DNA from: Rhodobacterales bacterium
Lineage (GTDB): Bacteria; Pseudomonadota; Alphaproteobacteria; Rhodobacterales; Rhodobacteraceae
Assembly (NCBI GenBank): GCA_002747325.1
Contig: PDOZ01000028.1
Span: 1 to 64,000, forward strand
DNA: 64,000 nucleotides
Direction: 5' to 3'
Under the pieces are notes generated by a model. It was not told where the DNA came from, searched no databases, and worked only from the letters and a program-made list of their open reading frames with translations. The translations under genes and the position numbers were made by a program. This document shows, one piece after another, positions 10,788 to 21,369 of this stretch. How positions within the stretch are numbered: the first letter of the stretch is position 1; each line of letters begins with the position of its first letter.

Positions 10788-11663
10788 ATGGCGGTTAAAT
10801 CGGTTGGCGTGATTGGCGCGGGGCAAATGGGCAACGGGATTGCCCATGTGATGGCGGTGGCGGGCTATGATGTCCGGCTGACGGATATCAGTCAGGATGC
10901 GTTGGACAAGGCGCTGGCGACCGTGCGCAAGAACCTCGACCGGCAGGTGACAAAGGAAAAGATCACCGAAGCGCTGCGCGATGAAGCGCTGAGCCGGATC
11001 ACCACGACCTTGCAGATGGCCGACGTGGGGCAGACCGATCTGGTGATCGAAGCCGCAACGGAACGCGAAAGCATCAAGCAGGCGATTTTCGAGGATTTGC
11101 AGCCGCATTTGAAGCCGGAAACCATCCTGACCTCGAACACCTCATCCATCTCGATCACCCGGCTTGCCTCGCGCACCGACCGCCCGGAGCGCTTCATGGG
11201 CTTCCATTTCATGAACCCGGTGCCGGTGATGAAACTGGTCGAATTGATCCGCGGCATCGCTACCGACAAAGAGACCTACGACACCTGCCTCGGCGTGGTG
11301 GAAAGCCTCGGCAAGACCGCCGCCAGTGCGGAGGATTACCCGGCCTTTATCGTCAACCGCATCCTGATCCCGATGATCAACGAGGCGGCCTATGCGCTGT
11401 ATGAGGGCGTGGGCAATGTGACGTCGATTGACCAGTCGATGAAGCTTGGCGCGAACCATCCAATGGGGCCGCTGGAACTGGGCGATTTCATCGGGCTGGA
11501 TACCTGTCTGGCTATTATGAATGTGCTGCATGACGGGCTGGCGGACACCAAATACCGCCCCTGCCCGCTCTTGGTAAAATATGTCGAAGCCGGTTGGGTC
11601 GGGCGCAAAGCCGGGCGCGGGTTTTACGATTACCGGGGCGAAACCCCCGTCCCCACGCGTTAA
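10788..11663 (+). CDS. 3-hydroxybutyryl-CoA dehydrogenase
   Basis: VGVIGAGQMGNGIAHVMAVAGYDV; GFHFMNPVPVMKLVE; NHPMGPLELGDFIGLDTCLAIM. Confidence 0.93.
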   Translation: MAVKSVGVIGAGQMGNGIAHVMAVAGYDVRLTDISQDALDKALATVRKNLDRQVTKEKITEALRDEALSRITTTLQMADVGQTDLVIEAATERESIKQAIFEDLQPHLKPETILTSNTSSISITRLASRTDRPERFMGFHFMNPVPVMKLVELIRGIATDKETYDTCLGVVESLGKTAASAEDYPAFIVNRILIPMINEAAYALYEGVGNVTSIDQSMKLGANHPMGPLELGDFIGLDTCLAIMNVLHDGLADTKYRPCPLLVKYVEAGWVGRKAGRGFYDYRGETPVPTR

Positions 11664-11684
11664 CTCTAAGCGACGGCGAGGGCG

Positions 11685-11963
11685 TCAGATCCCCTCGCCG
11701 AACTTATCCGCCACCAGCGCGTCCAGCGCGTCCATCAGTTTTTGCGCTTCCGCCCCGGAAGTCGCGACCTCAATCTCCGTGCCGCAGGACGCGCCGAGCA
11801 TCAGCAGGCCCATGATGCTGTCGCCCTCCGCCTGCATCCCGTCTTTCGCCACAATCGCGCGGGCGTCATGCGCGTCCGTTACTTCCACAAACCGGGCCGA
11901 CGCGCGTGCGTGCAAGCCCTTCTGATTCACAATCTTCATCCGGCGGGAAACGCTTTCGCTCAT
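11685..11963 (-). CDS. ptsH: HPr-family phosphocarrier protein
   Basis: NQKGLHARASARFV (His site) ... DSIMGLLMLGA (Ser site). Confidence 0.93.
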   Translation of the reverse strand: MSESVSRRMKIVNQKGLHARASARFVEVTDAHDARAIVAKDGMQAEGDSIMGLLMLGASCGTEIEVATSGAEAQKLMDALDALVADKFGEGI

Positions 11964-11972
11964 GCAATTCTC

Positions 11973-12374
11973 CTAACAAGTCCGACCGTCAATGCAGTCA
12001 ATATATTTGCGCCCGGCGGTCAGCGCGGCCTGCGTGGCCGCCTCAATAGTATCCCCCGCGACCCGGCATTTAGCGAGTTTGACCAGCATCGGCAGGTTGG
12101 CACCATACAGGATCTTGCGATCGGCCTTGCTGGCACAGGAAGGCAGCGACAGGTTGGAGGGCGAGCCGCCGAACATATCGACCACAACCACGACCCCATG
12201 CCCCGTATCCACCGCATCCGCCGCCGCCGTAATCTCACGCGCCTTGCTCGGCCGGTCGCATTCCGCCGCAATCGGGATGGCGCGCGCCTGCGGCTGCGGG
12301 CCGAGAACATGCTCAACCGCCGCCAGATATTCCCCGGCAAGCCCGCCATGCGCTACAATCACAATTCCGATCAC
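11973..12374 (-). CDS. PTS EIIA-Man family protein (GTG start)
   Basis: (V)IGIVIVAHGGLAGEYL...VVVVVDMFGGSPSNLS. Confidence 0.9.
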   Translation of the reverse strand: MIGIVIVAHGGLAGEYLAAVEHVLGPQPQARAIPIAAECDRPSKAREITAAADAVDTGHGVVVVVDMFGGSPSNLSLPSCASKADRKILYGANLPMLVKLAKCRVAGDTIEAATQAALTAGRKYIDCIDGRTC

Positions 12375-12402
12375 GTGGTGCCTTTCCCCGTCTGATCGCG
12401 TC

Positions 12403-13260
12403 TTACAATTCTCGATGCCTAGTTGACACCTGCCAGCCCGCATCCGCAAGGGTCTTTGCCATGATTTCCGCCATTGTAACGGATCGGTGTTTGCCGCCGG
12501 TGCAACCAAAGCCAATCGCAAGGTGCGCTTTACCCTCTTCGACATAGGCCGGCAGCAAAAACCGAATCAGGTCGTCCAGCTTGGCTTGAAACGGAGCGAA
12601 TCGCGGGTCTTCGGCAATATAATCGCGCACTTTGGCGTCCAGCCCGGTCAACGCGCGCAAGTCTTCCTGCCAATGCGGATTGCGCAAAAAGCGGACATCA
12701 AAGACCAAATCCACCCCGCACGGCACGCCGCGTTTATACGAAAACGAATGCACGGAAAGGGTCATCCGATCGCCGGTTTTGCGCTCGGTCAGCCCTGCAA
12801 GCGCGGCCTTGAGATCATGCGGCGAAAGGTCTGAAGTGTCGATCAACATATCAGCACGGGCGCGCACGGGGGCGAGCAGCTCGGTTTCCGTCTTGATCCC
12901 GGCCATCGGCGAAAGGCCCGCTGCGAGCGGATGCCGGCGGCGGGTTTCGGAATAGCGTCGGATCAGGATGTCGGGGCGGCACTCAAGGAAGAGAAGTTCG
13001 ACGTCGATGTCGTCACGCGCCGACAACTGATCCAGCAATTTCAGGATCGCATCGGCAGAAAACCCACGGGTGCGCACGTCGATGCCGAATGCGAGCGGAT
13101 GGTTCAGCGCGGGCCCCGTTAGCAGGCGCGGAATCAGGGAAAGCGGCAGGTTGTCGATGGCCTCAAACCCAAAATCCTCCAAGGCCTGCACGGCGGTGGT
13201 GCGCCCCGCACCAGATGCGCCGGTAACTAGGAAAACCTTTTGCACTTCAGGAGATGCCAT
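12403..13260 (-). CDS. rapZ: RNase adapter protein RapZ
   Basis: [49 protein letters not shown]. Confidence 0.95.
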   Translation of the reverse strand: MASPEVQKVFLVTGASGAGRTTAVQALEDFGFEAIDNLPLSLIPRLLTGPALNHPLAFGIDVRTRGFSADAILKLLDQLSARDDIDVELLFLECRPDILIRRYSETRRRHPLAAGLSPMAGIKTETELLAPVRARADMLIDTSDLSPHDLKAALAGLTERKTGDRMTLSVHSFSYKRGVPCGVDLVFDVRFLRNPHWQEDLRALTGLDAKVRDYIAEDPRFAPFQAKLDDLIRFLLPAYVEEGKAHLAIGFGCTGGKHRSVTMAEIMAKTLADAGWQVSTRHREL

Positions 13261-13687
13261 CGGGGTAAAATCCTTTTTGCAGAAATAGTTGCAGCGCCGC
13301 CGGGAAATGGGGGCCGGGCGGACGCGCAAATTTGCGAAGCGGCAAACCGAGAATGGTGACTTCCGCCGGCTCCGGCAGGCGATCCGCTTCCTGTTCATTT
13401 AAGTCAAACACGCACACGAGTTCGGCCTGCGCGGCAAATGGGACGCTGAGAATACCAAATCCCCGCGCTTCAATAGCGCCGCGCATACGCTCCGGCGCAA
13501 GGGCAATAAGTTGCTCACCCCGCCGCTCGACGCGGGTCAGATCGTCGGAAATCAACTCCCCCCCGCGCGAGATCAACTCCAGCGCCAAAGCCGATTTTCC
13601 CGCACCCGAGGAGCCGGTGATCAAAACCGCCCGACCGGCTACGGAAACCGACGTGCCGTGCAGGGTTTCCCTTGCTGGGGCACTCAC
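13247..13687 (-). CDS. hprK: HPr kinase/phosphorylase (short alphaproteobacterial form)
   Basis: [31 protein letters not shown]...[10 protein letters not shown]. Confidence 0.9.
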   Translation of the reverse strand: MSAPARETLHGTSVSVAGRAVLITGSSGAGKSALALELISRGGELISDDLTRVERRGEQLIALAPERMRGAIEARGFGILSVPFAAQAELVCVFDLNEQEADRLPEPAEVTILGLPLRKFARPPGPHFPAALQLFLQKGFYPDGIS

Positions 13688-15372
13688 ACCGGCAGGCCCA
13701 CGACGAAACGTGCGCCGAGGGGTTCAGACGTAATGTCCGCATCGGTCGGACGAATATTTTCCGCCCAGATCACGCCACCATGCGCCTCCACGATCTGTTT
13801 GGAAATCGCCAGACCAAGACCAGAATTGTTGCCAAACTGGTTCTCCGGGCGCTCGCTGTAGAAGCGATTAAACACCTTGGTCAGCGCCTCTTCCGGAATG
13901 CCCGGTCCGGTATCCTCTACCACAACCAGCACCCGATTCTCACGCTGCCGCGCCCAGACCCGGATCGCATCACCGTCTTCGCAGAAGCTGGTTGCATTGG
14001 TAATCAGGTTGACAAAAACCTGCGCCAGACGTGCTTCAAGCCCCTGAATAATAATGGGATTTCTGGGCAAATCGGTAATGAAATCGACCCCTTTCGCCCG
14101 CGCTTCTTCGCCCAGATATTCTGTCAGATTGCCAAGCATCTTCAGCAGATCGAAGGTTTCTTCCTCTTCCTTCACCAATTCCGCATCAAGGCGCGAGGCG
14201 TTGGAAATGTCGGAAACCAGCCGGTCCAGTCGCCGCACATCATGGTCGATCACATCGAGCAGTTTCTCGCGCTGATCGTCGCGTTTGGCAACGCGCATGG
14301 TGCCAACAGCGGAGCGCAGGGAGGCCAGCGGGTTCTTGATTTCATGCGCCACATCGGCGGCGAATTGTTCGTTGGCGTCGATCCGGTCATACAGAGCAGC
14401 AACCATATTGCGCAGGGATTTCGACAGACGGCCAATTTCATCAGGACGCGCCGAGAGGTCCGGGATGCGCACACGCCCGGCAGCCACCCGATTTTCGCTG
14501 CGTTCCCCGCTTAGTTCCGCTGCGGCGGCGAGGTCAGAAATCGGGTTGGCGATGGTTGAGGCCAGCACAAGGCTCAGGGTGATCGACACCAAAATGGCGA
14601 CCACAAACATTTGCAGGATTTGCTCTCGCCCGGCCCGCACCAATTCACCCACCTCATCGGCGGACGAAACCAGCGCCACAGCGCCCGTCACCGTGCCCGC
14701 GTTCACGATCGGCGTGACCGCAATAACTACGTCGCTTTCGCCGGGCGTGTCAGGACGGGAAATGGCGGTTGTGCCCGCATATGCCTGCGCCACCGCTGCA
14801 CGGGCCAGCGCCTCATGATCGGCGGGTTGCGCGGCTTCACTGCCCGTAAACAACCCGGCGATAGTGTCCCATAAAGAGCTCAGCATATCGGTGATCAGGG
14901 TCGATTTTTGCCCCTCGGCCAAGCCAACCACCGGCCCGGCATTGGTTCCGCCTTCCGCCCGTGCCAGCAGCGCCCCGGCGGCATCAAACACCAGAATATC
15001 CGCACTTTCACGCGGCGAAAGCCCGACGAGTAGCGCCTGTGCCGTCGCGGGATCTAAAGCCTCGCCGCTCGCCTGCTGCACCTCATATGCCCCCGCCACC
15101 ATCTCAGCGGCAACAACCATGGCGCGTTCGCGCTGTGCGGCGAAATTTTCGCGAAACGAGGTCAGAAACAACACCCCGGCGACCAGAACGATCAAACCGA
15201 TCAGGTTGAAAACAATGATTTTCCGTGCCAGCGGCGAGCGATTGATCGAAATCAGCCCACGCCGCGCCCGGCTGTCGCGCAAATCCGCATCCGTCGCCCG
15301 CTCCGGCGAGACCCAATCCTCGCCAAGCACCACGCCGGTCCTCGTCGGCTTTATTTGCGTATCGCGCACCAT
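13684..15372 (-). CDS. chvG: Sensor histidine kinase ChvG
   Basis: HAMP, FAADVAHEIKNPLASLRSAV H-box, VEDTGPGIPEEAL, NNSGLGLAISKQIVEAHGG; adjacent to chvI. Confidence 0.9.
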   Translation of the reverse strand: MVRDTQIKPTRTGVVLGEDWVSPERATDADLRDSRARRGLISINRSPLARKIIVFNLIGLIVLVAGVLFLTSFRENFAAQRERAMVVAAEMVAGAYEVQQASGEALDPATAQALLVGLSPRESADILVFDAAGALLARAEGGTNAGPVVGLAEGQKSTLITDMLSSLWDTIAGLFTGSEAAQPADHEALARAAVAQAYAGTTAISRPDTPGESDVVIAVTPIVNAGTVTGAVALVSSADEVGELVRAGREQILQMFVVAILVSITLSLVLASTIANPISDLAAAAELSGERSENRVAAGRVRIPDLSARPDEIGRLSKSLRNMVAALYDRIDANEQFAADVAHEIKNPLASLRSAVGTMRVAKRDDQREKLLDVIDHDVRRLDRLVSDISNASRLDAELVKEEEETFDLLKMLGNLTEYLGEEARAKGVDFITDLPRNPIIIQGLEARLAQVFVNLITNATSFCEDGDAIRVWARQRENRVLVVVEDTGPGIPEEALTKVFNRFYSERPENQFGNNSGLGLAISKQIVEAHGGVIWAENIRPTDADITSEPLGARFVVGLPV

Positions 15373-15390
15373 GTTCTCCCGGAGCCGATC

Positions 15391-16092
15391 TTACTCTTCG
15401 TTATACCGATAGCCGATCCCATACAGCGTTTCGATGGCGGAAAACTCATCATCCACCTGCCGCATCTTCTTGCGCAGCCGCTTGATATGGCTGTCGATGG
15501 TGCGGTCGTCGACATAAACCTGATCGTCATAGGCCACATCCATCAACTGATCGCGGCTCTTGACGAAACCGGGCCGCTGCGCCAGCGCCTGCAACAACAA
15601 AAATTCCGTAACCGTGAGCGACACATCCTTGCCCTTCCACGTCACCGCATGACGCAGGGGATCCATGGTCAACTCGCCGCGCTCCATGATCTTGGCATCT
15701 TCGCCCTGCGGCGCGGCCACACCTTCGATCGCGTCCTGACGCCGCAGAAGCGCGCGAATCCGCTCGACCAAAAGACGCTGCGAAAACGGCTTTTTCACAT
15801 AGTCATCAGCCCCCATACGCAGGCCCAGAACCTCGTCGATCTCGTCATCTTTCGAGGTCAGGAAAATCACCGGCATGTTGGTTTTCTGCCGCACACGCTG
15901 CAACAGGTCCATGCCGTCCATGCGCGGCATCTTGATGTCAAACACCGCCATATCCGGCAAACGCTTGTTGAAGGCGTCCAGCGCCGATTGTCCGTCGTTA
16001 TAGGTCTCGACCTCAAACCCCTCTGCCTCAAGGGTCATCGAAACCGATGTCAGGATGTTCCTGTCATCATCCACCAATGCAATTCTGGACAT
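15391..16092 (-). CDS. chvI: Response regulator ChvI (OmpR type)
   Basis: [28 protein letters not shown]...[13 protein letters not shown]; winged-helix C-terminus. Confidence 0.92.
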   Translation of the reverse strand: MSRIALVDDDRNILTSVSMTLEAEGFEVETYNDGQSALDAFNKRLPDMAVFDIKMPRMDGMDLLQRVRQKTNMPVIFLTSKDDEIDEVLGLRMGADDYVKKPFSQRLLVERIRALLRRQDAIEGVAAPQGEDAKIMERGELTMDPLRHAVTWKGKDVSLTVTEFLLLQALAQRPGFVKSRDQLMDVAYDDQVYVDDRTIDSHIKRLRKKMRQVDDEFSAIETLYGIGYRYNEE

Positions 16093-16230
16093 TGTGGTAT
16101 CCTTATTCTGCTCGTTATGTCGATTTTTCCCATCATAGAATCTGAAATGGCCTTCAGAATCAATACGAATCAGCGAATCGACACCAATCTGAGTCCATTC
16201 AGCACCATAATTTCCTAATTTTTTGCTAAA

Positions 16231-16325
16231 GCGTTTATAGTTTCTCGGAAATAAACGTATCGTTTTTCGCGTTCGACCGTTCGGGAGAGGCAGCGAACAA
16301 GCGATTCAAGGCAAACTATAAACGC
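16231..16325. promoter_or_regulatory. Perfect 13-bp inverted repeat in divergent chvI/pckA promoter region
   Basis: GCGTTTATAGTTT (16231-16243) and AAACTATAAACGC (16313-16325). Confidence 0.75.
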
Positions 16326-16526
16326 CCCAAGATTTCCGATCCGAAACCGGCGAACACGAAAGTTAGCGCAAACACCGGCGTGCTAGCGTTAACGCCCCGA
16401 TTGCCCCTGTTTCTTTCCAAAACTGCCATGATATAGCGGACTCACACCGGCCAGATGGGGTCGGTTTTGCTGGCGCACTTCGCGCCGCCCAACAGAAAGC
16501 CGGGATGCCGGCGCAGGAGTAAGCAG

Positions 16527-18125
16527 ATGAATACTGGACGGGTAAACCCCAAAAGCCGCCTGGAAGACCAAGGGATCACAGGGCTTGGGAACGTCTATTA
16601 TAACCTGATCGAACCAGCGCTGATCGAAGAGGCGGTCAAGCGTGGCGAAGGGCATCTGGGCCTTGGCGGCACGATTCTGGTCGAAACCGGGAAATTCACC
16701 GGCCGTTCGCCCGAGGACAAACATGTCGTGCGCACCGCGACGACGGAAGACACGATCTGGTGGGAGAATAACGGGTCGATGAGCCCGGAAGGGTTTGACG
16801 CGCTCTATGAAGACATGCTGGCCCATATGCAGGGCAAGGATTACTTCGTGCAGGATCTCTACGGCGGCGCCGACCCGGCTTACCGGCTTGACGTGCGCGT
16901 CGTGACCGAGCTGGCCTGGCATTCGCAGTTCATCCGCACCATGCTACGCCGCCCGGAGCGCGAGGAGCTGGACACGTTCGTGCCGGAATACACCGTCATC
17001 AACTGCCCGACCTTCCAGGCCGATCCCAAGCGGCACGACTGCCGTTCCGAGACCGTGATTGCGCTCAACTTCGACCGCAAGATGGTGCTGATCGGCGGCA
17101 CGGAATATGCGGGCGAAAACAAGAAATCGGTGTTCACCCTGCTGAACTACCTGCTGCCCGAGAAAAACGTGATGCCGATGCACTGCTCGGCCAACCACGC
17201 CACCGACAACCCGGTCGACACGGCGATCTTCTTCGGCCTGTCCGGCACCGGCAAGACAACCCTCTCCGCCGACCCGGACCGCACCCTGATCGGCGACGAT
17301 GAACACGGCTGGTCCGACGGTGGCACCTTCAACTTCGAAGGCGGCTGCTACGCCAAGACCATCAATCTGAGCGAAGAAGCCGAGCCGGAGATTTACGCCA
17401 CCACGACCATGTTCGGCACCGTGATCGAAAACATGGTCTATGATGAAGAAACGCTGGAACTGGACTTCGCCGATGACAGCCTGACGGCCAACATGCGGTG
17501 CGCTTACCCGCTGCATTACATCGCCAACGCTTCGGAAACGGCCATTGGCGGACACCCGAAGAACATCATCATGCTGACCTGTGACGCCTTCGGTGTTCTG
17601 CCGCCGATCGCGCGGCTGACCCCGGCGCAGGCCATGTATCACTTCCTCGCGGGCTTCACCTCGAAAGTGGCGGGCACCGAGCGCGGCGTGACCGAGCCGG
17701 AACCGACCTTCTCGACCTGCTTCGGCGCCCCCTTCATGCCGCGCCGCCCGGAGGCTTACGGCAACCTGCTGCGCGAAAAGATCGCGGCGCATGGCGCGAC
17801 CTGCTGGCTGGTCAATACCGGCTGGACCGGCGGCGCCTATGGCACCGGCTCGCGGATGCCAATTCGCGCCACCCGCGCCCTGCTGACCGCCGCACTGGAC
17901 GGATCGCTTTCCAACGCCGAATTCCGCAAGGACGAGAATTTCGGCTTCGATGTGCCGGTCAGTATGCGCGGCGTGGCGGAAGTGCTGCTCGACCCGCGCC
18001 GGACCTGGTGCGATCAGGATGCCTATGACGAACAAGCGAAAAAGCTGGTCGCCATGTTCGCCAAGAACTTCGAGCAATATGTGCCCTTCATCGACGATGA
18101 CGTGAAGGCCGTGATGCTAGGCTAA
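16527..18125 (+). CDS. pckA: Phosphoenolpyruvate carboxykinase (ATP)
   Basis: [38 protein letters not shown]. Confidence 0.97.
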   Translation: MNTGRVNPKSRLEDQGITGLGNVYYNLIEPALIEEAVKRGEGHLGLGGTILVETGKFTGRSPEDKHVVRTATTEDTIWWENNGSMSPEGFDALYEDMLAHMQGKDYFVQDLYGGADPAYRLDVRVVTELAWHSQFIRTMLRRPEREELDTFVPEYTVINCPTFQADPKRHDCRSETVIALNFDRKMVLIGGTEYAGENKKSVFTLLNYLLPEKNVMPMHCSANHATDNPVDTAIFFGLSGTGKTTLSADPDRTLIGDDEHGWSDGGTFNFEGGCYAKTINLSEEAEPEIYATTTMFGTVIENMVYDEETLELDFADDSLTANMRCAYPLHYIANASETAIGGHPKNIIMLTCDAFGVLPPIARLTPAQAMYHFLAGFTSKVAGTERGVTEPEPTFSTCFGAPFMPRRPEAYGNLLREKIAAHGATCWLVNTGWTGGAYGTGSRMPIRATRALLTAALDGSLSNAEFRKDENFGFDVPVSMRGVAEVLLDPRRTWCDQDAYDEQAKKLVAMFAKNFEQYVPFIDDDVKAVMLG

Positions 18126-18145
18126 ACCTCGCTTCATATTCCTCA

Positions 18146-18177
18146 AACGCCCCGCCCTTCGGTGGGGCGTTTTTATT
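18146..18177 (+). terminator. Intrinsic terminator of pckA
   Basis: acgccccgcc cttc ggtggggcgtttttattt. Confidence 0.88.
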
Positions 18178-18305
18178 TGGGCGCGACATTTTAGAACCGG
18201 GCAGGCATTCTTGACGAATTTATATTGCGCTGCACCTGCAAAATGCCTAAGCAGATTCACGGGAAAATCCCGGCATAAAAGCCGGATGATCAGACGAGGT
18301 AAGTG

Positions 18306-19961
18306 ATGACCCAGCCCATTCTCGACAACCTGCTTTCTCTCACCGAAGGCGCTCTGCCGCCGCTTGAGGAAGTGCTCGCCACCGCCACCGCCAAGGTCCG
18401 CGCCGCCGTCAGCGAGGGGGACCGGATTTCCGGCGCCAAGCTGGAGGAAGAACAGGCCGCCGCGCACGCGCTGTCCTGGTTCGCGACCTATGTCGAGGCG
18501 CTGCGGCAAATGCACCGCTGGGCGACCCGGCTTGAGGGCGAAGGCCGGCTGGGCGAGATGGAAAAGCTGATCCTGCAAATCGCTTTCGGCGAATATCTGG
18601 CGCAGATCCACGGCGGCGTGCCGATGAGTCAGGGCGAAATTGCCCGCACCAGCGATATGTTCCTCGACCCCGAGGATCTTGCCGTGCTGGTCAACCGCGA
18701 GATTCAGACCCTGATGGCCGGCGGCAACAGCAAAATCGCCCGCGCCCGCCTCGTCGCCCTGATGCGCGACAATGCGGGGCATGCGACGTTCGGCGCAACC
18801 GGGCTGGACGAAGAGCTGGAAATGATCCGCGAACAGTTTCGCCGCTACGCCGACGAGCGCGTCACACCCAACGCGCATGAATGGCACCTGAAGGATGAAT
18901 ATATCCCGATGGAGGTTCTGGAAGAGCTGGCGGAAATGGGCGTGTTCGGCCTGACCATCCCGGAGGAATATGGCGGGCTGGGCCTGTCGAAAGCCTCGAT
19001 GGTCGTGGTGTCGGAAGAATTGTCACGCGGCTACATCGGCGTTGGCTCGCTGGGCACTCGCTCCGAGATCGCCGCCGAGTTGATCCTCGCCGGAGGCACC
19101 GACGAACAAAAGGCCGAATGGCTGCCGAAAATCTCCTCCGCCGAAGTGCTGCCGACCGCCGTGTTCACCGAGCCAAACACCGGCTCTGATTTGGGCTCCC
19201 TGCGCACCCGCGCGGTGAAGGAAGGCGACGATTATGTCGTCACGGGCAACAAGACGTGGATCACCCACGCCGCCCGCGCCAACGTCATGACCCTGCTGGC
19301 GCGCACCGACCCGGACACCAAGGACCACCGCGGCCTGTCGATGTTCATCGCCGAGAAACAGGCGGGCACCGCCGAGGACGATTTCCCGACCGAAGGCATG
19401 ACTGGTGGCGAAATCGAAGTGCTGGGTTACCGGGGCATGAAAGAATTCGAGCTGGGCTTTGACGGCTTCCACGTTCCGGCGAAAAACCTGCTGGGCGGGG
19501 TGGAAAATCAGGGCTTCAAACAGCTGATGAAAACCTTTGAAGCCGCCCGCATCCAGACCGCCGCTCGCGCCATCGGCGTGGCACAAAACGCGCTGGAAGT
19601 CGGGATGCAATACGGCGAGGAACGCAAGCAATTCGGAAAGGCACTGATCGAGTTTCCGCGCGTGTCGGACAAGCTGGCGATGATAGCGGTCGAAATCATG
19701 GTCGCGCGTCAATTGACCTACTTCGCCGCCTGGGAAAAGGACCACGACCAGCGCTGCGATCTCGAAGCCGGCATGGCCAAATTGCTCGGCGCTCGCGTCG
19801 CCTGGGCCGCCGCGGATAACGGCTTGCAGATCCACGGCGGCAACGGCTTCGCGCTGGAATACCAGATCAGCCGCATTCTCTGCGACGCCCGTATCCTCAA
19901 CATCTTCGAGGGCGCCGCAGAAATTCAGGCGCAGGTCATCGCGCGGCGTTTGCTCGGATAA
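18306..19961 (+). CDS. Acyl-CoA dehydrogenase
   Basis: AVFTEPNTGSDLGSLRTRA; GYRGMKEFELGFDGFHVPA; LQIHGGNGFALEYQISRILCDARILNIFEGAAEIQ. Confidence 0.92.
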   Translation: MTQPILDNLLSLTEGALPPLEEVLATATAKVRAAVSEGDRISGAKLEEEQAAAHALSWFATYVEALRQMHRWATRLEGEGRLGEMEKLILQIAFGEYLAQIHGGVPMSQGEIARTSDMFLDPEDLAVLVNREIQTLMAGGNSKIARARLVALMRDNAGHATFGATGLDEELEMIREQFRRYADERVTPNAHEWHLKDEYIPMEVLEELAEMGVFGLTIPEEYGGLGLSKASMVVVSEELSRGYIGVGSLGTRSEIAAELILAGGTDEQKAEWLPKISSAEVLPTAVFTEPNTGSDLGSLRTRAVKEGDDYVVTGNKTWITHAARANVMTLLARTDPDTKDHRGLSMFIAEKQAGTAEDDFPTEGMTGGEIEVLGYRGMKEFELGFDGFHVPAKNLLGGVENQGFKQLMKTFEAARIQTAARAIGVAQNALEVGMQYGEERKQFGKALIEFPRVSDKLAMIAVEIMVARQLTYFAAWEKDHDQRCDLEAGMAKLLGARVAWAAADNGLQIHGGNGFALEYQISRILCDARILNIFEGAAEIQAQVIARRLLG

Positions 19962-20319
19962 AGCCCCAGAGGTTCAGGCCCACGACGGCAAGGAAGAAAA
20001 TCCAGTGGGGCATGGGCGTAAAGATATTGCCCATCAACGTCGCGCCGTAAAACAGAAACAGGGCCGCAACGGCTATATTCACCGCGCTTATCGTCAGCAT
20101 GAGCGCGGTGTTTTCCTTGCGCGCATGGACAAAGAGCGCGGCGGCAAAAATCGCCAGAAGCGCAGAGATGGCATGCCAGATCACCGAAGAAATGGCGATC
20201 AGGGGGAGAGACAGGTCCGAGGCCTGTATCGGATCAAGAACTTTTGGCGTGCCCATAAAGAGATGGACGAAAAATAGAAGCGTCATCAGGGCGGCGGCGG
20301 CGAGGTTTGGCAGGTTCAT
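19936..20319 (-). CDS. Small four-TM membrane protein, unknown function
   Basis: Four hydrophobic segments; divergent from TetR gene. Confidence 0.7.
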   Translation of the reverse strand: MNLPNLAAAALMTLLFFVHLFMGTPKVLDPIQASDLSLPLIAISSVIWHAISALLAIFAAALFVHARKENTALMLTISAVNIAVAALFLFYGATLMGNIFTPMPHWIFFLAVVGLNLWGFIRANAAR

Positions 20320-20338
20320 TGGTAGTCCCTTGTGATTC

Positions 20339-20354
20339 CATACGCTTGCGTATG
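20339..20354. promoter_or_regulatory. Candidate TetR-family operator
   Basis: CATACGC tt GCGTATG perfect palindrome between divergent TetR and membrane-protein genes. Confidence 0.6.
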
Positions 20355-20410
20355 TTGCGGTTAATTCCTATGCTGTCAATACCCAAACGTCTGCACGCAT
20401 AGGGGGCGAG

Positions 20411-20986
20411 ATGGCTGAAACAAAGAAGGCGCGGTTGAGCAGGGAGGATTGGCTTTATGCCGGGTTTCGGGCGCTGGTGGAAAGCGGGCCGGAGGGGCTG
20501 AAAGCGGAGCGGATTGCCCGCGCGCTTGGCACGACCAAGGGCAGTTTTTACTGGCATTTCAAGGACGTGCCCGATTTCAAGGCGCAGATGCTCGACCTCT
20601 GGCAAACGCGCGCTTTCGAGGACATCGTGGCGACGGTCGAACAGATTGATAACCCGACGCAGCGCCTCTACGCGCTCGCGGAAAACGTCACAAACCCTAC
20701 GGAGGCGGATGTGCTGAATTATGGCGGCCACGCCGCCGAACCCGCCATTCGCGCATGGGCGCGCAGCGATGCCGGCGCGGCCCGAGCCGTGGCAGAAATC
20801 GACGCCCGGCGGCTGGGCTTTTTGCAAAAAACCCTGAGCGAAATCGGCATCCAAAACCCGGAATTTGCCCGCGTGATCTACGGCGCCCATATCGGCATGT
20901 CGACGCTATCCGCCGGCGATGGAATCAACAACCACTCCGCCATGTCGAGCCTGCTCGCGGCGGTTGTATCAATAGGTGAAGCATGA
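20411..20986 (+). CDS. TetR/AcrR family transcriptional regulator
   Basis: N-terminal HTH ALVESGPEGLKAERIARALGTTKGSFYWHFKD. Confidence 0.9.
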   Translation: MAETKKARLSREDWLYAGFRALVESGPEGLKAERIARALGTTKGSFYWHFKDVPDFKAQMLDLWQTRAFEDIVATVEQIDNPTQRLYALAENVTNPTEADVLNYGGHAAEPAIRAWARSDAGAARAVAEIDARRLGFLQKTLSEIGIQNPEFARVIYGAHIGMSTLSAGDGINNHSAMSSLLAAVVSIGEA

Positions 20987-21369
20987 AAAAAGCACTCTGG
21001 CTGGCTCCGCTGGCACTCCTCGCCGCATGTAAGGAGGCGCCCGTGATGGAAATTATCAACCCGGACCGTGTCTGGCATTTGCAGGAAATCGACGGCGCGC
21101 CGTTTGGCGACACCGCCACCATCGCTTTCCCCAAGGAAGGTGAGGCTTACGGCAAAGCGCCCTGCAACCAGTGGTTCACCACGCTTGAAGCCCCCCTGCC
21201 CGCCTTCAAACCCGGCCCCATCGGCGCGACGATGATGGCCTGCGAAAACCTCGATCAGGAACGCGTTTTCTTCAACGCCTTGGAGCGCGCAACCAAGGTT
21301 GAGGTCACGGCAGAAGCGTTGCAGCTTCTGGACGACAGTGGCGTGATCATGGTGTTCACGCCCGAGTAA
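20983..21369 (+). CDS. META/HslJ-like lipoprotein
   Basis: ALLAAC lipobox; [18 protein letters not shown] motif. Confidence 0.75.
   Translation: MKKALWLAPLALLAACKEAPVMEIINPDRVWHLQEIDGAPFGDTATIAFPKEGEAYGKAPCNQWFTTLEAPLPAFKPGPIGATMMACENLDQERVFFNALERATKVEVTAEALQLLDDSGVIMVFTPE

Noticed and set aside
19936-19961. 26-bp convergent overlap of acyl-CoA dehydrogenase and membrane-protein genes
   Set aside because: Short 3' overlaps are common in compact genomes (another at 21356-21369); no further signal.
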